The notes below the pieces were generated by a model that did no database searches, had not been told where the DNA came from, and worked only from the letters and a program-made list of their open reading frames with translations. Positions 45,112 to 57,224 of a stretch of DNA of 64,000 nucleotides are shown here, one piece after another. Positions within the stretch are counted from its first letter, which is position 1. The number at the start of each line of letters is the position of its first letter. The stretch lies in contig MSJI02000734.1 in assembly GCA_001931905.2 (NCBI GenBank), positions 1 through 64,000 on the forward strand, given 5' to 3'. The DNA is from Cladosporium sp. IMV 00045. Taxonomy: Eukaryota > Ascomycota > Dothideomycetes > Cladosporiales > Cladosporiaceae. Made by a program: the position numbers and the translations under genes.

Positions 45112-46584
45112 ATGTCTGACCTCCTCCGCAGAGCTTCCTGGCTCTCTCGCGCATCCTCTAGCCGCCGTGATCGCTTCTCCGATACCAGCCATGAGCTCCC
45201 TCGATGGCGCTCTCCCTCACCCATGGCCGCATCTATGATCCCTCCTCCGATAGTGCAGAGCACTTACACGTCTCCACCGCCAGCCGCCTCTGTCGCCAAA
45301 TCGAGCTTCTTCGAGCAGCCTGTCGCATCAGACACACGAGAAGACGACCTTCACGCCGATCTCCAGTATCTCCTTGACGCGCAAGCCGAAGCACTTGCAA
45401 GAGGGCTGGAAGGTGGGAACAATGCAGGAAACGGCTCCACCGGCAGCACAACACCTACCGCTACGAGCGTGAGGAGTCCTCTTTCACGCACAAACAGCCG
45501 ACCGGCACGAAAGAAACCCGGGCTCCGAAGCGCACGCAAAGGCCTTTACACCACGATCCGTGCACTTTCCGCAATCAAAGACGAAGAGCTACAGGGCATA
45601 GATGGGATGCTGGAAGATACAGAACACAAACTGCAGCAGATCGAAAGATGGGATGCGAAACGCAAGGGTCTCAAGGACGCTTTGTCAGAAGTCGGTTCTA
45701 GCGAGGATACAGTGCGAGTGCAGCGTCTGCGCGAAGAAGCAGATGCGATGCAGGACTCCATCAATGAGGTGGAAATGCATCTCGCGGACATGAAGGGTAG
45801 GCATAGGAAGCTCACGCGGCAGATTGCAGCGGCGGAGAATTCGGTGCAAGCAAAACTCGCGTCGTATACTCAGAGCATGAATTTGTTGGAGGTGGATGTT
45901 CAGAGGTTCTTGTCCATCCAACCCTCTTGGCCTGCCGCGCGTGATGAAGGTGGTAGCGGCCATGTATCAGTCTGGCAGCTACCGTCCAAGCGCAGGACGC
46001 TTGACATGGCGAAGGAGTTCTTCGAACAAGAAAGGGCCGCAATACACGAAAGACAACGGGGCGTGGAGCAAGAGAAAGGGGCTTTGGAACAAGGCGGAGA
46101 AATGTGGAAGAACGTCGCGGTGACAGTCACAGAGTTTGAGAAGAAAGTGAGGGCGGAGATGTCTAGTGCTTCGATGACGAACTCTGGACACGCTTGGGAC
46201 GACACGTCGCCAGCGACTCCGGTGGAGAGTCTGAAAGACTTGCTGGTACAGATGGATGCGGTCATAGAGAACCTCGATGCCAAGTACCAAACGGCCGAGG
46301 AGAAGAATTGGAAGCTATTGATAGCTGCCATTGGCGCGGAGTTGGATGCTTTGAGGCAAGGGAAGCAGATTCTCGAAGGCGTGCTGGGGGAGCCTGTTTC
46401 TGACCAGCAGCTTACAGATGGAGATGGGAGCCATCCAGAGACGGACAGTAGTGGAGATGAGATTCGAGAGTTGGACAAGAGCTTTGAGACTGCGAAGAGG
46501 AGGAATAGCACGAGTAATGGTGATACTGACGACGAGCCTGATCCCGAATTACTGTTTTCGAGACAGGATACCGATACTGAATAA
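45112..46584 (+). CDS. ATG28: Atg28-like autophagy coiled-coil protein
   Basis: 490-residue single-exon protein. After a Ser/Pro-rich N-terminus, residues ~140-165 read ARKGLYTTIRALSAIKDEEL, a motif I associate with fungal Atg28. Heptad-like coiled coils follow (about residues 165-260 and 310-350, with REEADAMQDSINEVEMHLADM as part). The C-terminus is acidic and Ser-rich. Atg28 proteins take part in selective autophagy, first described for pexophagy in methylotrophic yeast, by binding the Atg17 scaffold; in filamentous fungi the role is inferred. The start follows the longest sensible frame. The assignment rests on motif memory and coiled-coil layout, so it is moderate. Confidence 0.65.
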   Translation: MSDLLRRASWLSRASSSRRDRFSDTSHELPRWRSPSPMAASMIPPPIVQSTYTSPPPAASVAKSSFFEQPVASDTREDDLHADLQYLLDAQAEALARGLEGGNNAGNGSTGSTTPTATSVRSPLSRTNSRPARKKPGLRSARKGLYTTIRALSAIKDEELQGIDGMLEDTEHKLQQIERWDAKRKGLKDALSEVGSSEDTVRVQRLREEADAMQDSINEVEMHLADMKGRHRKLTRQIAAAENSVQAKLASYTQSMNLLEVDVQRFLSIQPSWPAARDEGGSGHVSVWQLPSKRRTLDMAKEFFEQERAAIHERQRGVEQEKGALEQGGEMWKNVAVTVTEFEKKVRAEMSSASMTNSGHAWDDTSPATPVESLKDLLVQMDAVIENLDAKYQTAEEKNWKLLIAAIGAELDALRQGKQILEGVLGEPVSDQQLTDGDGSHPETDSSGDEIRELDKSFETAKRRNSTSNGDTDDEPDPELLFSRQDTDTE

Positions 46585-46939
46585 CAAGCAAGCAGCCGCG
46601 CTCCTGTGTTGTGGCTTTGCCAAAGAAGATCGATTGTATTATTGCTGTGAACACTGTAGCGTCTCTCAAGTCCCATCAATGATTATTTCCAAGTTTTTTG
46701 TTGTGATGCAATAGCCCTATCATGTCGGTATCGGAACAACATGCAACGTGGGACTCTGCAAGCCGACAGGGCCGAACGGCTTTTCGATGCATTGTGGTTG
46801 ATGAACTTGGTTCGCGCGTCGCTGGCACTACTGTGAAACGCCGCGGACCTCACACATCCAAGAAACTCAATCATGTCTCACGCACTTCCAGAGGCATGAA
46901 ATCGCCCGTCGATGGGTGGCTCGGCCTCTCTCTTAACCC
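46585..46939. other. Intergenic region, ATG28-like / hydrolase
   Basis: 355 bases between two genes in the same direction; presumably the 3' UTR of the first and promoter of the second. Nothing further seen. Confidence 0.4.
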
Positions 46940-48276
46940 ATGGAACCCGCGTACTCTTTCACCCTTCCGTCGCTGGCCGACGACATCCCGCTGGACTGCC
47001 GCATTTACCACCCTAAACACTTCGATGCTGTAATTGCGAATGCCGCTGAGAATAGGCTCGCCACTCGAGGTGCTGTTGTTGCACACCCGTATACGCCACT
47101 CGGTGGCAGTTATGATGACTCGGTCGTGCTCGCCGTGGTGAAGTGCCTGCTAAAAGAGGGTTTCGTGGTGGGAACTTTCAACTTTCGGTATATCAATTCC
47201 AACACCACCTTATGCTGAGTATACAAAGCTAATTCATACACAGAGGAGCGTCCGGTTCGAAAGGAAGCACAAGTTGGACTGGCCGGGCAGAACGGGAGGA
47301 CTACATTTCATTCGCGGGCTTTATGGTCTATTATCTGCAGCAACTCCAACCACCCACCGAAATGAAAAGACTCTCCACCATCCCTTCAGCACGAGTCTCA
47401 CGAGTCGATGGCGTTGAGCCAACACCTTCACCTCCGAGTACTCAAAACTCAAGCCCAAGAGGCAGCGACCAATCGAGCGACATCGTCCTCCTCCTCTCAG
47501 GCTACTCTTACGGCTCTCTGGTCCTCTCCCGCCTCCCACCCATAGCAGAAATCTTAGATCACTTCGAAAACGCACCCCTAGGGACCACGGCCGCAGAGAT
47601 CCTCCTCCGCGCCCGCCGCTTAGCCAAAGAATCCCGCTCAACTCTGGAAGCCGCGCAGGCCTCCCCGGAACCACGCGGCCGCCGCCTCACACCGGCAGAC
47701 GCCACCAAACCGCGCCTGCACGCATCTCCCGTAGTCGTCGGAGGCGAAGAAACCGACCCTCACACCCGCCAGCGAAGCCGCGAGTCAAGCCGTGGCGCCA
47801 GAATCGTCCATCGCGGAGCGGAGATTCCGCACCGCATCAAAGCTCGCATACGACGACGAAGCAGTGTGACACGACCGGGCACCAAAGAGAGCGCCATGCG
47901 GTCGGAAGAGAGCATTGTGTCCGGTGCCACCAAGGCGTCAGTCTCAGGCTTGAGCGTCAGGTATCTGCTCATATCGCCTCTCCTGCCACCCTTGGCGCAC
48001 ACGATGATGCCGCCGACTTCCTTCGCTGGTTTCAGGGGCACTACTGACAGGACGACGGGTTTTGGGACCATGACTTGTCCTGCTTTGGCCGTGTGGGGCT
48101 CGATAGATAGTTTCACTTCGAATCGAAGATTGAAGGCTTGGGCGGAAAGGATGGGGAATGCCGGGCCGGTCTCCCTGAAATACAGAGATGTCGAGGGCGC
48201 AGGGCATTTCTGGCGAGAAGTGGGTGTCATGAAAGAATTACTGGACGAAATAGCTGAGTGGGTCAGGGAGTCGTGA
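46940..48276 (+). CDS. Alpha/beta hydrolase (2 exons)
   Basis: Exons 46940-47187 and 47244-48276 (56-base intron) give 426 residues. Fold landmarks: VVAHPYTPLGGSYDD near 49-63 as the first strand-turn, VGTFNFRGASGSKGSTSW across the exon junction, the nucleophile elbow GYSYGS with serine near 171, WGSIDSFT near 372 (acid) and GAGHFWRE near 400 (His). A long polar insertion (about residues 190-320, basic and Ser-rich) separates the nucleophile from the acid. The sequence belongs to the family of fungal hydrolases with a GSYDD motif; the substrate is unknown. Confidence 0.75.
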
Positions 48277-48347
48277 TTATTGCGATTTTAGCGAAGTTCT
48301 ATGTCTACGACATGAACGAATGAATTTTCTTCTTTGTTATATTTACA

Positions 48348-50110
48348 TCACGCCTTGCAAAGACGGCCATCCTCCTGCACCTCCCAATAGTCCGAGCCCA
48401 CAGCCGTGACGGCGTAGAAGAGGTGGTTGGGGTCGTACTTGTTCTTGATGGACTCGAGCTTGGGGTAGTTGGGGCCGTAGAAGACGTCCTTCCAGTCGGG
48501 CTGGCGGAAGTCAGCTTCGTTGAGGTATGCGGCGCCGTTGGGCGTCAGCTCGGCGAGTTTGGGCATGAGCACGTCGGTCATGAGGTCCTGGTTGTCGAGC
48601 ATCTCCTCCCACGGGGCGGTGAAGTTCCAGGGCGTCGTGATGACCGTGTCGATGATGGTCTCGCGCCAGATGGGGTTGACGGCATTCTCCGGGTTGCCGG
48701 CGGTGGCGAGCGAGGCGTTCAGGGCGACGCCGATGAATTGCGCGCCTTGCTCGTTGATGAAGCGGTAGGCGTCGGTCAGAGCGGCGTTGTTGTCCTCGAC
48801 GACGGAGCGGGGGATGAGGCGGCCGCCGTATTGCGCGATGCCGACTTGGATGGGGGCGAACATGTTGTCGAAGAAGGACAGGTAGCTGTCGAATTGGCCG
48901 AAGAAGCTGTTGTACTCGATCTCAAGCTCATCGAGCTTGTTCATCAAGGGAGCGAGAGCCTCCTTCAGCTGCTCGACGGTGACGTTGGCACCGGTGAGGG
49001 GAGAAATGGCGAAGGTCTCGTTGGTGAAGTACCACACGCTCATGATGCCGGCGTCAGCGGAAGCGGGAAGCGAGGCGTGGAAAGTGTCGATGGCCTCATA
49101 GTAGGCTTCCGGAGAGACGCCCGCGGAGGTGAAGGTCAGGTTGGCACCAGAGGTAGGGGTGTCTTCGTGTGCCTTAGAAGTGAGAGACAAGACGACACTG
49201 TAAGTGCCGCCACCACCGCCGGATAGCGCCCAGTAGAGGTCGGTGTTGTTCTCACGGTTGGCAATCAGATGCTCGCCGGTACCGGTAACGACCTCCCACT
49301 CGAGAGTCTGGTCCGCTGCCATACCGTGACGCGAGCTGAGAGCAGAGTGGCCACCTCCCTGGGAGTAACCACCAGCAATGCCGACAGTCGGGCATTCACC
49401 ACCAACGACCTGCAGACCCTCAGCATCGGCAGCCGCGTATGCCTCGCCTCCAAGAACACCGGCACCCATCTTGATGGCCTTGCCCTCGTAGTGCTCATCA
49501 GTCCAGTGCTTGAACTCGATGTCCTTGAGGTTGTGCATCCAGAGGCCAAGAGCACCAGCGCCAGTGCTCTTGCCATTGTAGTCGTGGCCAGTGTTACGGA
49601 TGGTGAGACGAATGTTGCGGTCGTTCACAAACTTGATACCGGCAGACACATCGGCGGCAGAAGAGACGTTGATGCTGTATTGGACGTAAGTGCCCAGCAC
49701 GCATTGAGCGGACCTGTCGGTGAACGGGTCACAGCTCTGGTTGGCGAAGAACGGAGCCATGATGGAGGCTGAGTCCGGGTAGCTACGAGTGTTAGCTGAT
49801 GCTTTGCTGGAAAGAGTAGAAGAATATCTCACTGTGTCTCTGGGTCCAACCAGCTTGCTTGCATCTCAGCGCAAGTAGCCTCATCGTAACTGCCAAACCC
49901 ATCATCGTGGCAGGGCGCGGCCAGAGGAACGGTGGCGATCAACTTTCCATCGATTGTGCTGTTGAACTCGCTCCATTCCTCTGCAGTCGGCCAGCAATCA
50001 TCTCCAGGGAAGCACTTGCAGTCACCAGCAGACGGTTCCTCAGTGCATTGAGCGTTGACAGCCAGGGCCAGGGCAGCCAGAAGGCCTGTGGTCGTGCTGC
50101 GGTGCAACAT
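48348..50110 (-). CDS. Secreted FAD-linked oxidase, BBE-type (2 exons)
   Basis: Exons 50110-49833 and 49782-48348 (50-base intron, GTGAGA donor, GTAG acceptor) give 570 residues. A signal peptide is visible (LLAALALAVNAQC). The FAD-binding half has RLTIRNTGHDYNGKS near 153-167, whose His is the usual covalent attachment site, and GGECPTVGIAGGYSQGGGHS near 220-240, whose Cys is the second attachment site in bicovalent members. The C-terminal BBE segment reads YPKLESIKNKYDPNHLFY. Family members oxidise carbohydrates, alkaloids or secondary-metabolite intermediates with oxygen. An N-terminal Cys-rich stretch (CTEEPSAGDCKCFPGDDC) is typical of the secreted fungal forms. Substrate not assignable. 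Confidence 0.85.
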
Positions 50111-51170
50111 AGTGACGAGTGTTGACGAAGGTGCAGATTGACGGTGACCTCCTCGAGAAGCAGCAGTTTGAAAGAGAAGACCTCGTGGTATTAAACCCAA
50201 TTTTACCCTTGTTCTTTTGCTCTGCCGCGTGGACCGGAAAATATCATTCGCCGCGTGCAAATGCAACTAATCAAAGCACCGCCATCTGCAAACCCAGCTA
50301 GATGTGACCGGGGTCTTGTCTATTGGAAATAGTCCATTTGTTCCCCTAAGAATCCTTCGCATCTCAGCCATTCCGTGGTTCCGGTCTGTCTGCACATCTG
50401 CAGATGCGGATCCTTCGGGGGTTCCAAGCCATGCCGTGGAGCCAAGGGCATTGCTGCGGCGTGAAATTTGGACCAAAACCATGAGGAGGAACACTCAACA
50501 TTTTTCTGTTCCTGTTAGTAACCCAAGCCCCAAGACACTTAAGGATGCAGGATTGCGGACCGGTAAAGCCACAGTGGAACGGTGCGACAGGGCTCACCTT
50601 CGCAGAAGGGGCGACCTGCAAGACCAACCGAGGCCCGCGGGAGGATGCACATTATCACAGCGAATCAAACGACGTCAAGCGATCACAGCATGTGTGCCAC
50701 GATTCGTTTCATCCAGCAACTTGGAAGCGACACGTCGAATACCGGAAGAATACCTCAAAGGGTCGATTGGGCTACTTTCCCAGCCGGATACCCGGTCATG
50801 AAGGGAGACCCACGGGGAAAGTCTAATCATCTAGAACGGCACGCCTTGCGCTATGTTGTTCCGAGCCCTCAATCTCCTAGTCATTTCGAAAAATTGAAGC
50901 TAAGTCATTGGCCTCTGAGAAGCAGCGAAACAGTCTGCGAAAGTTCATGCTACTCAGATACGAAGGGAACTCTGTATGCGAGATGTAGGGCCATGGAGCA
51001 ATTCCCCGAAACGGCAGGGAAGAGATCTATTGATCCTCCGTGCCGTGGTGGGAACAAGTGCTCCTTTGTTCCTGATTCATACGACATGAGAGATCAATTT
51101 TCAAAAAGCACTGAAATCCTCCCGATGCCGGTAACACGATCCTCTTGCAGATCAGGTACTGGTCCTTGCC
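50111..51170. other. Divergent intergenic region, FAD oxidase / Pth11-like
   Basis: About 1.06 kb between divergent starts. The ORF at 50304-50801 and its neighbours have shadow-like composition and no motif. Likely promoter DNA. Confidence 0.45.
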
Positions 51171-52614
51171 ATGTCTCCGCCGTACACCCTGGGTTGGGTG
51201 CACAACCTCGAAGAAGCTCCTGCGACATCTGATGCAGCAAATGTGATCGCGTTGGCCGCTGCATTCTCATCAATTGCTGTGTTATTCACAGTCTTGAGAT
51301 GTGTCCAACGATGGGGTGTTGTCGGCCATCTGGGGTTGGACGACTGTGCAATTGCTGCGAGCGCGGTGAGTCTTTTGGAATCCTTCCACCGTTGATCTGC
51401 GTAAGAACTTTGCATACTAATTTTTTGGTAGCTATTGGGAGTTGGATATAGTGCAACTGCAATCTACCGTTCGTCACAAACCAACAACGCTTTTCACAAA
51501 AGAACACTGACGTTGATGTAGAGACGAAATGGGGACTCGGTCTTGATCAAGACTCATTCCCTCTCGAGAATGCTGTCCCATTCAGCAGAGTAAGACTCAA
51601 TCGCGGAAGCTGGTCTGTGGCACTGTCTGACCGATCAACAGGTACAATATGCTGGCGGCCCTCTTTATTGTCTAGCAGTACTCGGGTTCAAGGTCTCACT
51701 CCTTGGAGGCTACTTGCGTGTGGCCGGCTTCAATCGCACCTATGCTGTCATGATATACGTTGCTCTCACATTGGTAACGATCAGCCAACTGATCTTCACC
51801 TTCTTGCTGTCTTTCGCGTGCAACCCGATCGCTAAACAATGGGACCCGAGTATCCCCGGATCCTGCATTAACACACTACCGACCTACTTTGCTTTGGGCG
51901 GCACAAGCTTGGCCTGGGATGTCCTGATTATTGTCTTACCGTTTCCGATCTTGCGAAGACTGCAGCTCACAAAACGCAACAAGGTACGTCGAATGTCCTC
52001 AACTTCCGTGATGGTGAGCCTCGTACTAATTAAACTCACAGGTGGCATTATGTATTCTATACGGTCTCGGCTTCTTCGTTACCATTGTCCAAGCGATCCG
52101 CATCCGCACTGTCGCAGCTTTGGCAACATACACCGAATCAAAACCCATCATCCAATGGTCGATCGTGGAAATCAACATGGGCGTCATCGTGGCATGCGTA
52201 CCCGCCTTTAGTCCATTTCTGAAGAGTTTCGGCAAGAAGATCTCCTACAATTCTCGATCCCGATCAGGGGCATACGGACAAAAGACTGGCAACAAAAGCG
52301 CATACACCAACCAAGGTCAGAAGAGCGGCGCGGGCACTGGAGCACACACTTCTACCGGCAGGAGCAGGATATTGGCGTCGTTCCGCGATGAGGACGAAGT
52401 CGAACTCTGCGATGCGAAGAACGGTTGGGCTACAGACCCCAATGGATGGAATGCTGCGACCGTACAGCCCGGGACAACTCGTGTGCATACACGTTCCACT
52501 GCAGATGACAGCGACTCTCAAGGTCGATCCAGAGCGGAGTCGCCACATGACCAGCACCAGATTACGGTCGTGCACGAATACAGCGTCCAGCATGGCGTCG
52601 CTAAAGCATTTTAA
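51171..52614 (+). CDS. Pth11-like integral membrane protein / rhodopsin-domain fungal family (5 exons)
   Basis: Exons 51171-51365, 51432-51468, 51522-51589, 51642-51983 and 52042-52614 give 404 residues, in frame. Hydrophobic spans include VIALAAAFSSIAVLFTVLR, YCLAVLGFKVSLLGGYL, YAVMIYVALTLVTISQLIF and SLAWDVLIIVLPFPILRRL, with the family markers LDDCAIAASA, TKWGLG, FACNPIAKQWD and WSIVEINMGVIVACVP. These mark the fungal rhodopsin-domain/Pth11-like group, seven-span proteins thought to sense surface or chemical cues; direct evidence exists only for a few. The tail is polar, with SRSRSG, GTGAHTSTGRSR and a long Ser/Asp section. The second exon is only 37 bases. The donor after exon 2 (GTTCGT) is weak but gives the TKWG motif. 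Confidence 0.8.
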
Positions 52615-54114
52615 GAGCTATGACGATCATTGTACGGTCATACAAAGGAACAAATAAATCGAAGACTCAATAGCCATCAGAAAAAAAAAAGGGACAAAAA
52701 AAATCTTGCAATCTTCCGTCAGGCTTGAGAGCAATGCCTCGCCATCACATTGGTGGTGTCGCTGCGCTTGTACCTCTGCTTAATTCTCGCTTGCGAGATT
52801 GCCAACCGATATTGAGAGAAAAGAACTAGCAGGAATATTCTCGTCTTCTCTTCTAGATCAAGTCAAGAGGCAGAAAGCCAAATCGCAAAGTTTTATCCAA
52901 TGTCAGGAAAAAGTCATGACTACTGGTTAGCAAACAAACAGTTCAGCTTAGAGTAACTGATTGATGACTGCAGGTTGATAACTGGTCAGCGCCAATCAGG
53001 CTGCCTCTAAACACGAGGCTGGCGCCACCAAGCGCCCTCCCGTCGTTGCCCGCGCAAAGAAGACAAACAAGCATGAACTTACGCACCAGTTGAACAAGCG
53101 GCCTCTCGTGAGGTACAAACAGCGCCTTGCTTATAAGTACGGTCGAAACTGCGCCTTGCCATCTGGTATCCTGAGGTTACACCCTCAGAACCTCGTATAC
53201 CAGCCACCTTATGACCTGATTCGTTTATCATGCCGACTAAGTGGACCAAAGCCAGTATCGACAACTATCGACTCACATTTTAACATTATCCGGGACTACT
53301 TGCCTACTTAAATATTTAATATCTATATAGTAGAGTCAAATAAGCTATAACAATAGCTTTTATTTTAGGTACTTTGTTTGACCTACCAATGTGTGTCTCT
53401 GCTCCAGAATAGACGATTGCAGACAGCGCTAACGTGAACAGGAACATCGTCGACACGGTGCCCTCTAACGGCAACGTATGGAAAACGCTGCTCGGTGCCA
53501 TTCTTAGCGAGTTTGATGAAGCTTGATGTTGATGAGTGCACATTTCCATGATTGATCACGGGTTTTGTGTTGTTGGCGTTACAAATAGGTGTGCATGTTC
53601 TTGCACAAAACATGGAAACTGACGACTAACGGAATAATGATGCCTCGCTAACGCTCGAAACAAATAATTTCGATCGCTCTATCGGGTCGATGGCTTCATA
53701 GTTAATGCACAATCTCTTTTGTTGCAGAATGTTACAATTTTCGCAGAGGGAGACGGATCGTAACTGGGTTGGCGTCCTTGTATGACCGCAGCTATCGAAA
53801 AGCTCTCCAGACTTCGTACATTTAGCCACATCGTGAAAGATCAATCCTGGCGCGCACGATGCTAGACCGCAGTACCAAGGCTCAAGATAATGAAACACCA
53901 TGTCAGTGGAAAAGACAAAAAGACTACCCCCTCAAAGTCTCCAAGCTGATTCCTTATCGAGATTTCCACTGAATCCATTTATATGATAGAGCTGAGTTAA
54001 ACGATCGATTGATACTTCGGAGAATTTATCTTCGCTGACTGTTAGTTTCCCAGATAATTAAAAAGTATCTTAGCCCAATCATGGTGTGAAGCGAGCCTTG
54101 AGCACAATTCAAAA
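52615..54114. other. TA-enriched gene-poor region
   Basis: 1.5 kb with visibly higher A+T than the left part of the window, A-runs near 52681-52705 and a TA-rich core near 53305-53375. A minus-strand frame at 53626-53901 has a spaced Cys/His pattern (ending CGHTRTP...CENC) but no start context or homology I can name. A stem-loop at 53163-53203 is listed separately. It looks like degenerated, possibly RIP-mutated, DNA. Confidence 0.4.
53163..53203. repeat. Two-part inverted repeat (stem-loop)
   Basis: Outer arms ctggtat / ataccag (7 pairs) and inner arms ctgagg / cctcag (6 pairs) around a short loop. The nested perfect arms are more than expected by chance for 41 bases. Confidence 0.7.
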
Positions 54115-54115
54115 A
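54109..54115 (-). terminator. RNA polymerase III T-run of the 5S gene
   Basis: Five T residues on the transcript strand at and just after the 5S 3' end. Confidence 0.6.
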
Positions 54116-54233
54116 CATACAACAGGCGGGATTCCCAGATGGTCACCCACTCTAGTACTAGTCGCCCGGTTCAGTGCTTATGTATGGCAGAGCGGACGGG
54201 ATGCCCAGTTTTCACTGACCTATGGTCGTATGT
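54115..54233 (-). rRNA. 5S ribosomal RNA gene
   Basis: Read on the minus strand the 119 bases begin ACATACGACCATAGG and end CCTGTTGTATGT, the closing stem of ascomycete 5S rRNA. Internal landmarks include CATCCCGTCCGCTCTGCCAT, and GGGTGACCATCTGGGAATCCC in the C-box region. A run of five T follows on the transcript strand (the last base of the gene plus four beyond), a normal RNA polymerase III stop. In many Pezizomycotina 5S genes are dispersed singly through the genome, which fits. Helix-closing pairs look intact, so I expect a functional gene, but a few positions differ from the Neurospora form I compared from memory. Confidence 0.85.
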
Positions 54234-54432
54234 GCCTGGAGTCAGTTTGCACTGACAATATCCATGATACCTACCGCCATGGACCTGTTGACAAGCATGA
54301 AAACTCATATCACGCTGTCCAGTCAACACAAGGGCATTTCAAGCTTCGGGACCATGTTCAGGCTTGCGACTGTGCTGCTTCTATCACAATCATTGCACGG
54401 CAAACTCTAGAGGCTCCTTTTATTCGTCATGA

Positions 54433-55038
<606 letters not shown>

Positions 55039-55876
55039 TAGAGTATATGAAGGGAGTCAATGTCAGCGTTATGCGGAGCTTTTCTCAACATGAGATGAGC
55101 TTTACGGAAGGCCCGCCAATCTGTCTAGAGGAAGGAAAGGAGGCTAACGGCACCGGGATGAAGCCGAATGCGCCCAATGCGGAGCATGCAAGTCCCCGTG
55201 AGGTTGATAAAGTATCGACCTGCCACTTATAACTCAGGCTATCGCCAGCTTTCGGCTCACAAACTCGGTTTTAATCAAGATGCAAATAGATTCAATTCTG
55301 GATTAGCAACTTTGCAAAGTTCCACTATCCGATGACATATTATAAGAGGAAGCGTTGTCTTCTAGTTATTAATAAACTTCTATCCTTTCTAAGTTTACTA
55401 CTTAGCGCGAACTATAATAACAACTCTTTATAGTTCTAGCGACATAATACGCATTTTTCGACATAGATAATAGGTGAGCGTATAGTCTGTACCTAGTATA
55501 TAGCCTACTGGACTATAGCCTCTCTAGCTTCTTCCCAGATTGGGTTTCAGTTTGGCACGGAATGTCTTGACAAGGCTTTATTCATTCACAGCGAATGTTG
55601 CCTCGCACAACTACTGGGTCAAAACGACGATGCAATGCGGTTGCGATGAACACTCGAAGGCTTCCTACCCATTCTGGCGACCGCAGCCGAACGTTTTTTT
55701 TGACGGGACTCAAGCGAAGCAGATACTCGAAGAGTTGAACACATTTGAGGATCTCATCTTCGATCGGCGTTGGGAGAGGCTTAAAGATATCAGGTAACAA
55801 GGCATAGTGTCTTTGCAGCGTACGACGATTCGAAACTTTCTGACTTCGAATAATAGGATACAAATCGGCCTCGCCA
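55039..55876. other. TA-rich region with inverted repeats
   Basis: About 840 bases between the Nudix start and the 3' end of the glycosyltransferase. Positions 55330-55520 are TA- and CTAG-rich, with a perfect 9-base inverted repeat (gaactataa / ttatagttc, 55409-55436). Likely degenerated repeat DNA; no coding signal accepted. Confidence 0.45.
55409..55436. repeat. Perfect inverted repeat
   Basis: Nine-base arms gaactataa and ttatagttc around a 10-base spacer, inside a TA-rich tract. Confidence 0.7.
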
Positions 55877-57224
55877 TCATGCCTCCCGAGACCCCCAATC
55901 AGTCTGTAAAAGGTGAGTGATGACTCTACTTGCGAGGTTTTTATCGCTGCAAAATGAAGCTCGCTTACCTTGTGTAAGGTCATCAAAGCAAAGGCTGCCA
56001 AGAACGGAGACACAAAATTCATGACCAGCTGCGGGCCAATGTGGTCCCGGAACCAAGGATTGTCGTGGGAAAATGAACGATGGCCGCTGAGTGACGGCAG
56101 ATGTGCAGCCAATGCAAACGAGACTCTGTCATCTCCAGCACTCTCAAATTGGCTGCTTACCTGGAAGTCGAGTTGATGTTGGCATCACTGATCCTACGCA
56201 AAATTCCAACGTGGACATGCAATTCCCAAACGACGAATACAGGCTTTACAACTGCCATCATCAGGCTGTCCATCATCCTTATAGCCAGGAAAGGTTGCCT
56301 GCTGCCTGTGTCAGTCCTGCTTGTAAAGACGAGATGAGTGCACGATCAGATCTTGCCTGAGACTTACTTATAAGTTCGTCTAGACAGCAGCAGCCTCTTC
56401 GAGTACGATCTTTGGGCATTACGGTTCCATCGTAGCCATTGGCGAAGATACAAAGCACTAGGCAGAACAGTCGTCTCGATCTCCGCTTCTGGCGCTGACT
56501 GGATGCGACCTATCCAGCCCTGGTCGACTATCCAGCGAGACATAAATTGGTCGTCACCCGAGTTGAGTCTGTTCCCTAGCCAATACTCATTTGTGAACTC
56601 TCGCTGGAAGTCTGGATCTTGCACAATACTGGCTTGGTAGGCAGCGGAACGACCAGAGATGCAAGGGATGCCGCCATCCAGGCTCACGGATGTAGAGATA
56701 TCTATCGTGCGTCCCCAAAGCCTTCTCGCTGCGAGCGCCTCCCAGCTACTGAAGAAAGCAGCGGCGGGTGATTTCTGTCGGCGGGCGCGATGGAACCCTC
56801 CTACAGCCCCAACGCTCGCAAACTCAAACCCAGCAAGAAAGTATGTTAGCACTGTCGAGGGCCAGAAATCGTCATCGTCAGCAAAGAAGATGATATCTCC
56901 TGTTGCTCCCTGGATTCCGGTGACCAGTTGACAACGCTTATTGGGTATTGGATAACTGAGGGTTTGGATTGTTTCCCGCTCCTCTATCGACAAGTTTCGA
57001 TCAAGCAGCGCCACTAGAGCATCTAGTGAATCTGAACTTGTGACGACAATGATTTCCTTGGGTTGATTGCTTAGCCAGGACCTCAGCGAAACAATTAGGT
57101 CTGTATCGAAGCCGATCGTAGGGACAACCATGGAAACATCTCTAGAGGGAAGGCATCTAGGCTCTTCCGGAAGCGGAATCGGTTCCAGATATGTGCCCGT
57201 CATGATATGAACAACCCATTTCAC
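55877..57224 (-). CDS. Type-2 glycosyltransferase of the Cps1/GT2 class (at least 4 exons)
   Basis: Exons 57224-56368, 56301-56161, 56086-55969 and 55903-55877 give 380 residues. Processive GT2 landmarks: VSMVVPTIGFD near 32-42, the DXD-type FFADDDDFW near 115-123, SGDDQFMSRW near 229, and the QxxRW motif QWLRW near 258. Membrane spans follow (MMAVVKPVFVVWELHVHVGI; LVMNFVSPFLAAFALMTL). The last exon is 27 bases and ends TDWGSREA, as expected for the class. In plant-pathogenic dothideomycetes a GT2 of this type is needed for hyphal growth on surfaces (established for ZtGT2). The first span appears missing: the frame continues upstream through YPFFSSRYFANKTSVWQ to a stop at 57303 without an ATG, so a further 5' exon or a frame break is likely. 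Confidence 0.75.

Noticed and set aside
53626..53901. Small Cys/His-spaced minus-strand protein
   Set aside because: The Cys/His pattern is suggestive, but there is no recognisable family, promoter or supporting context in a degenerate region.
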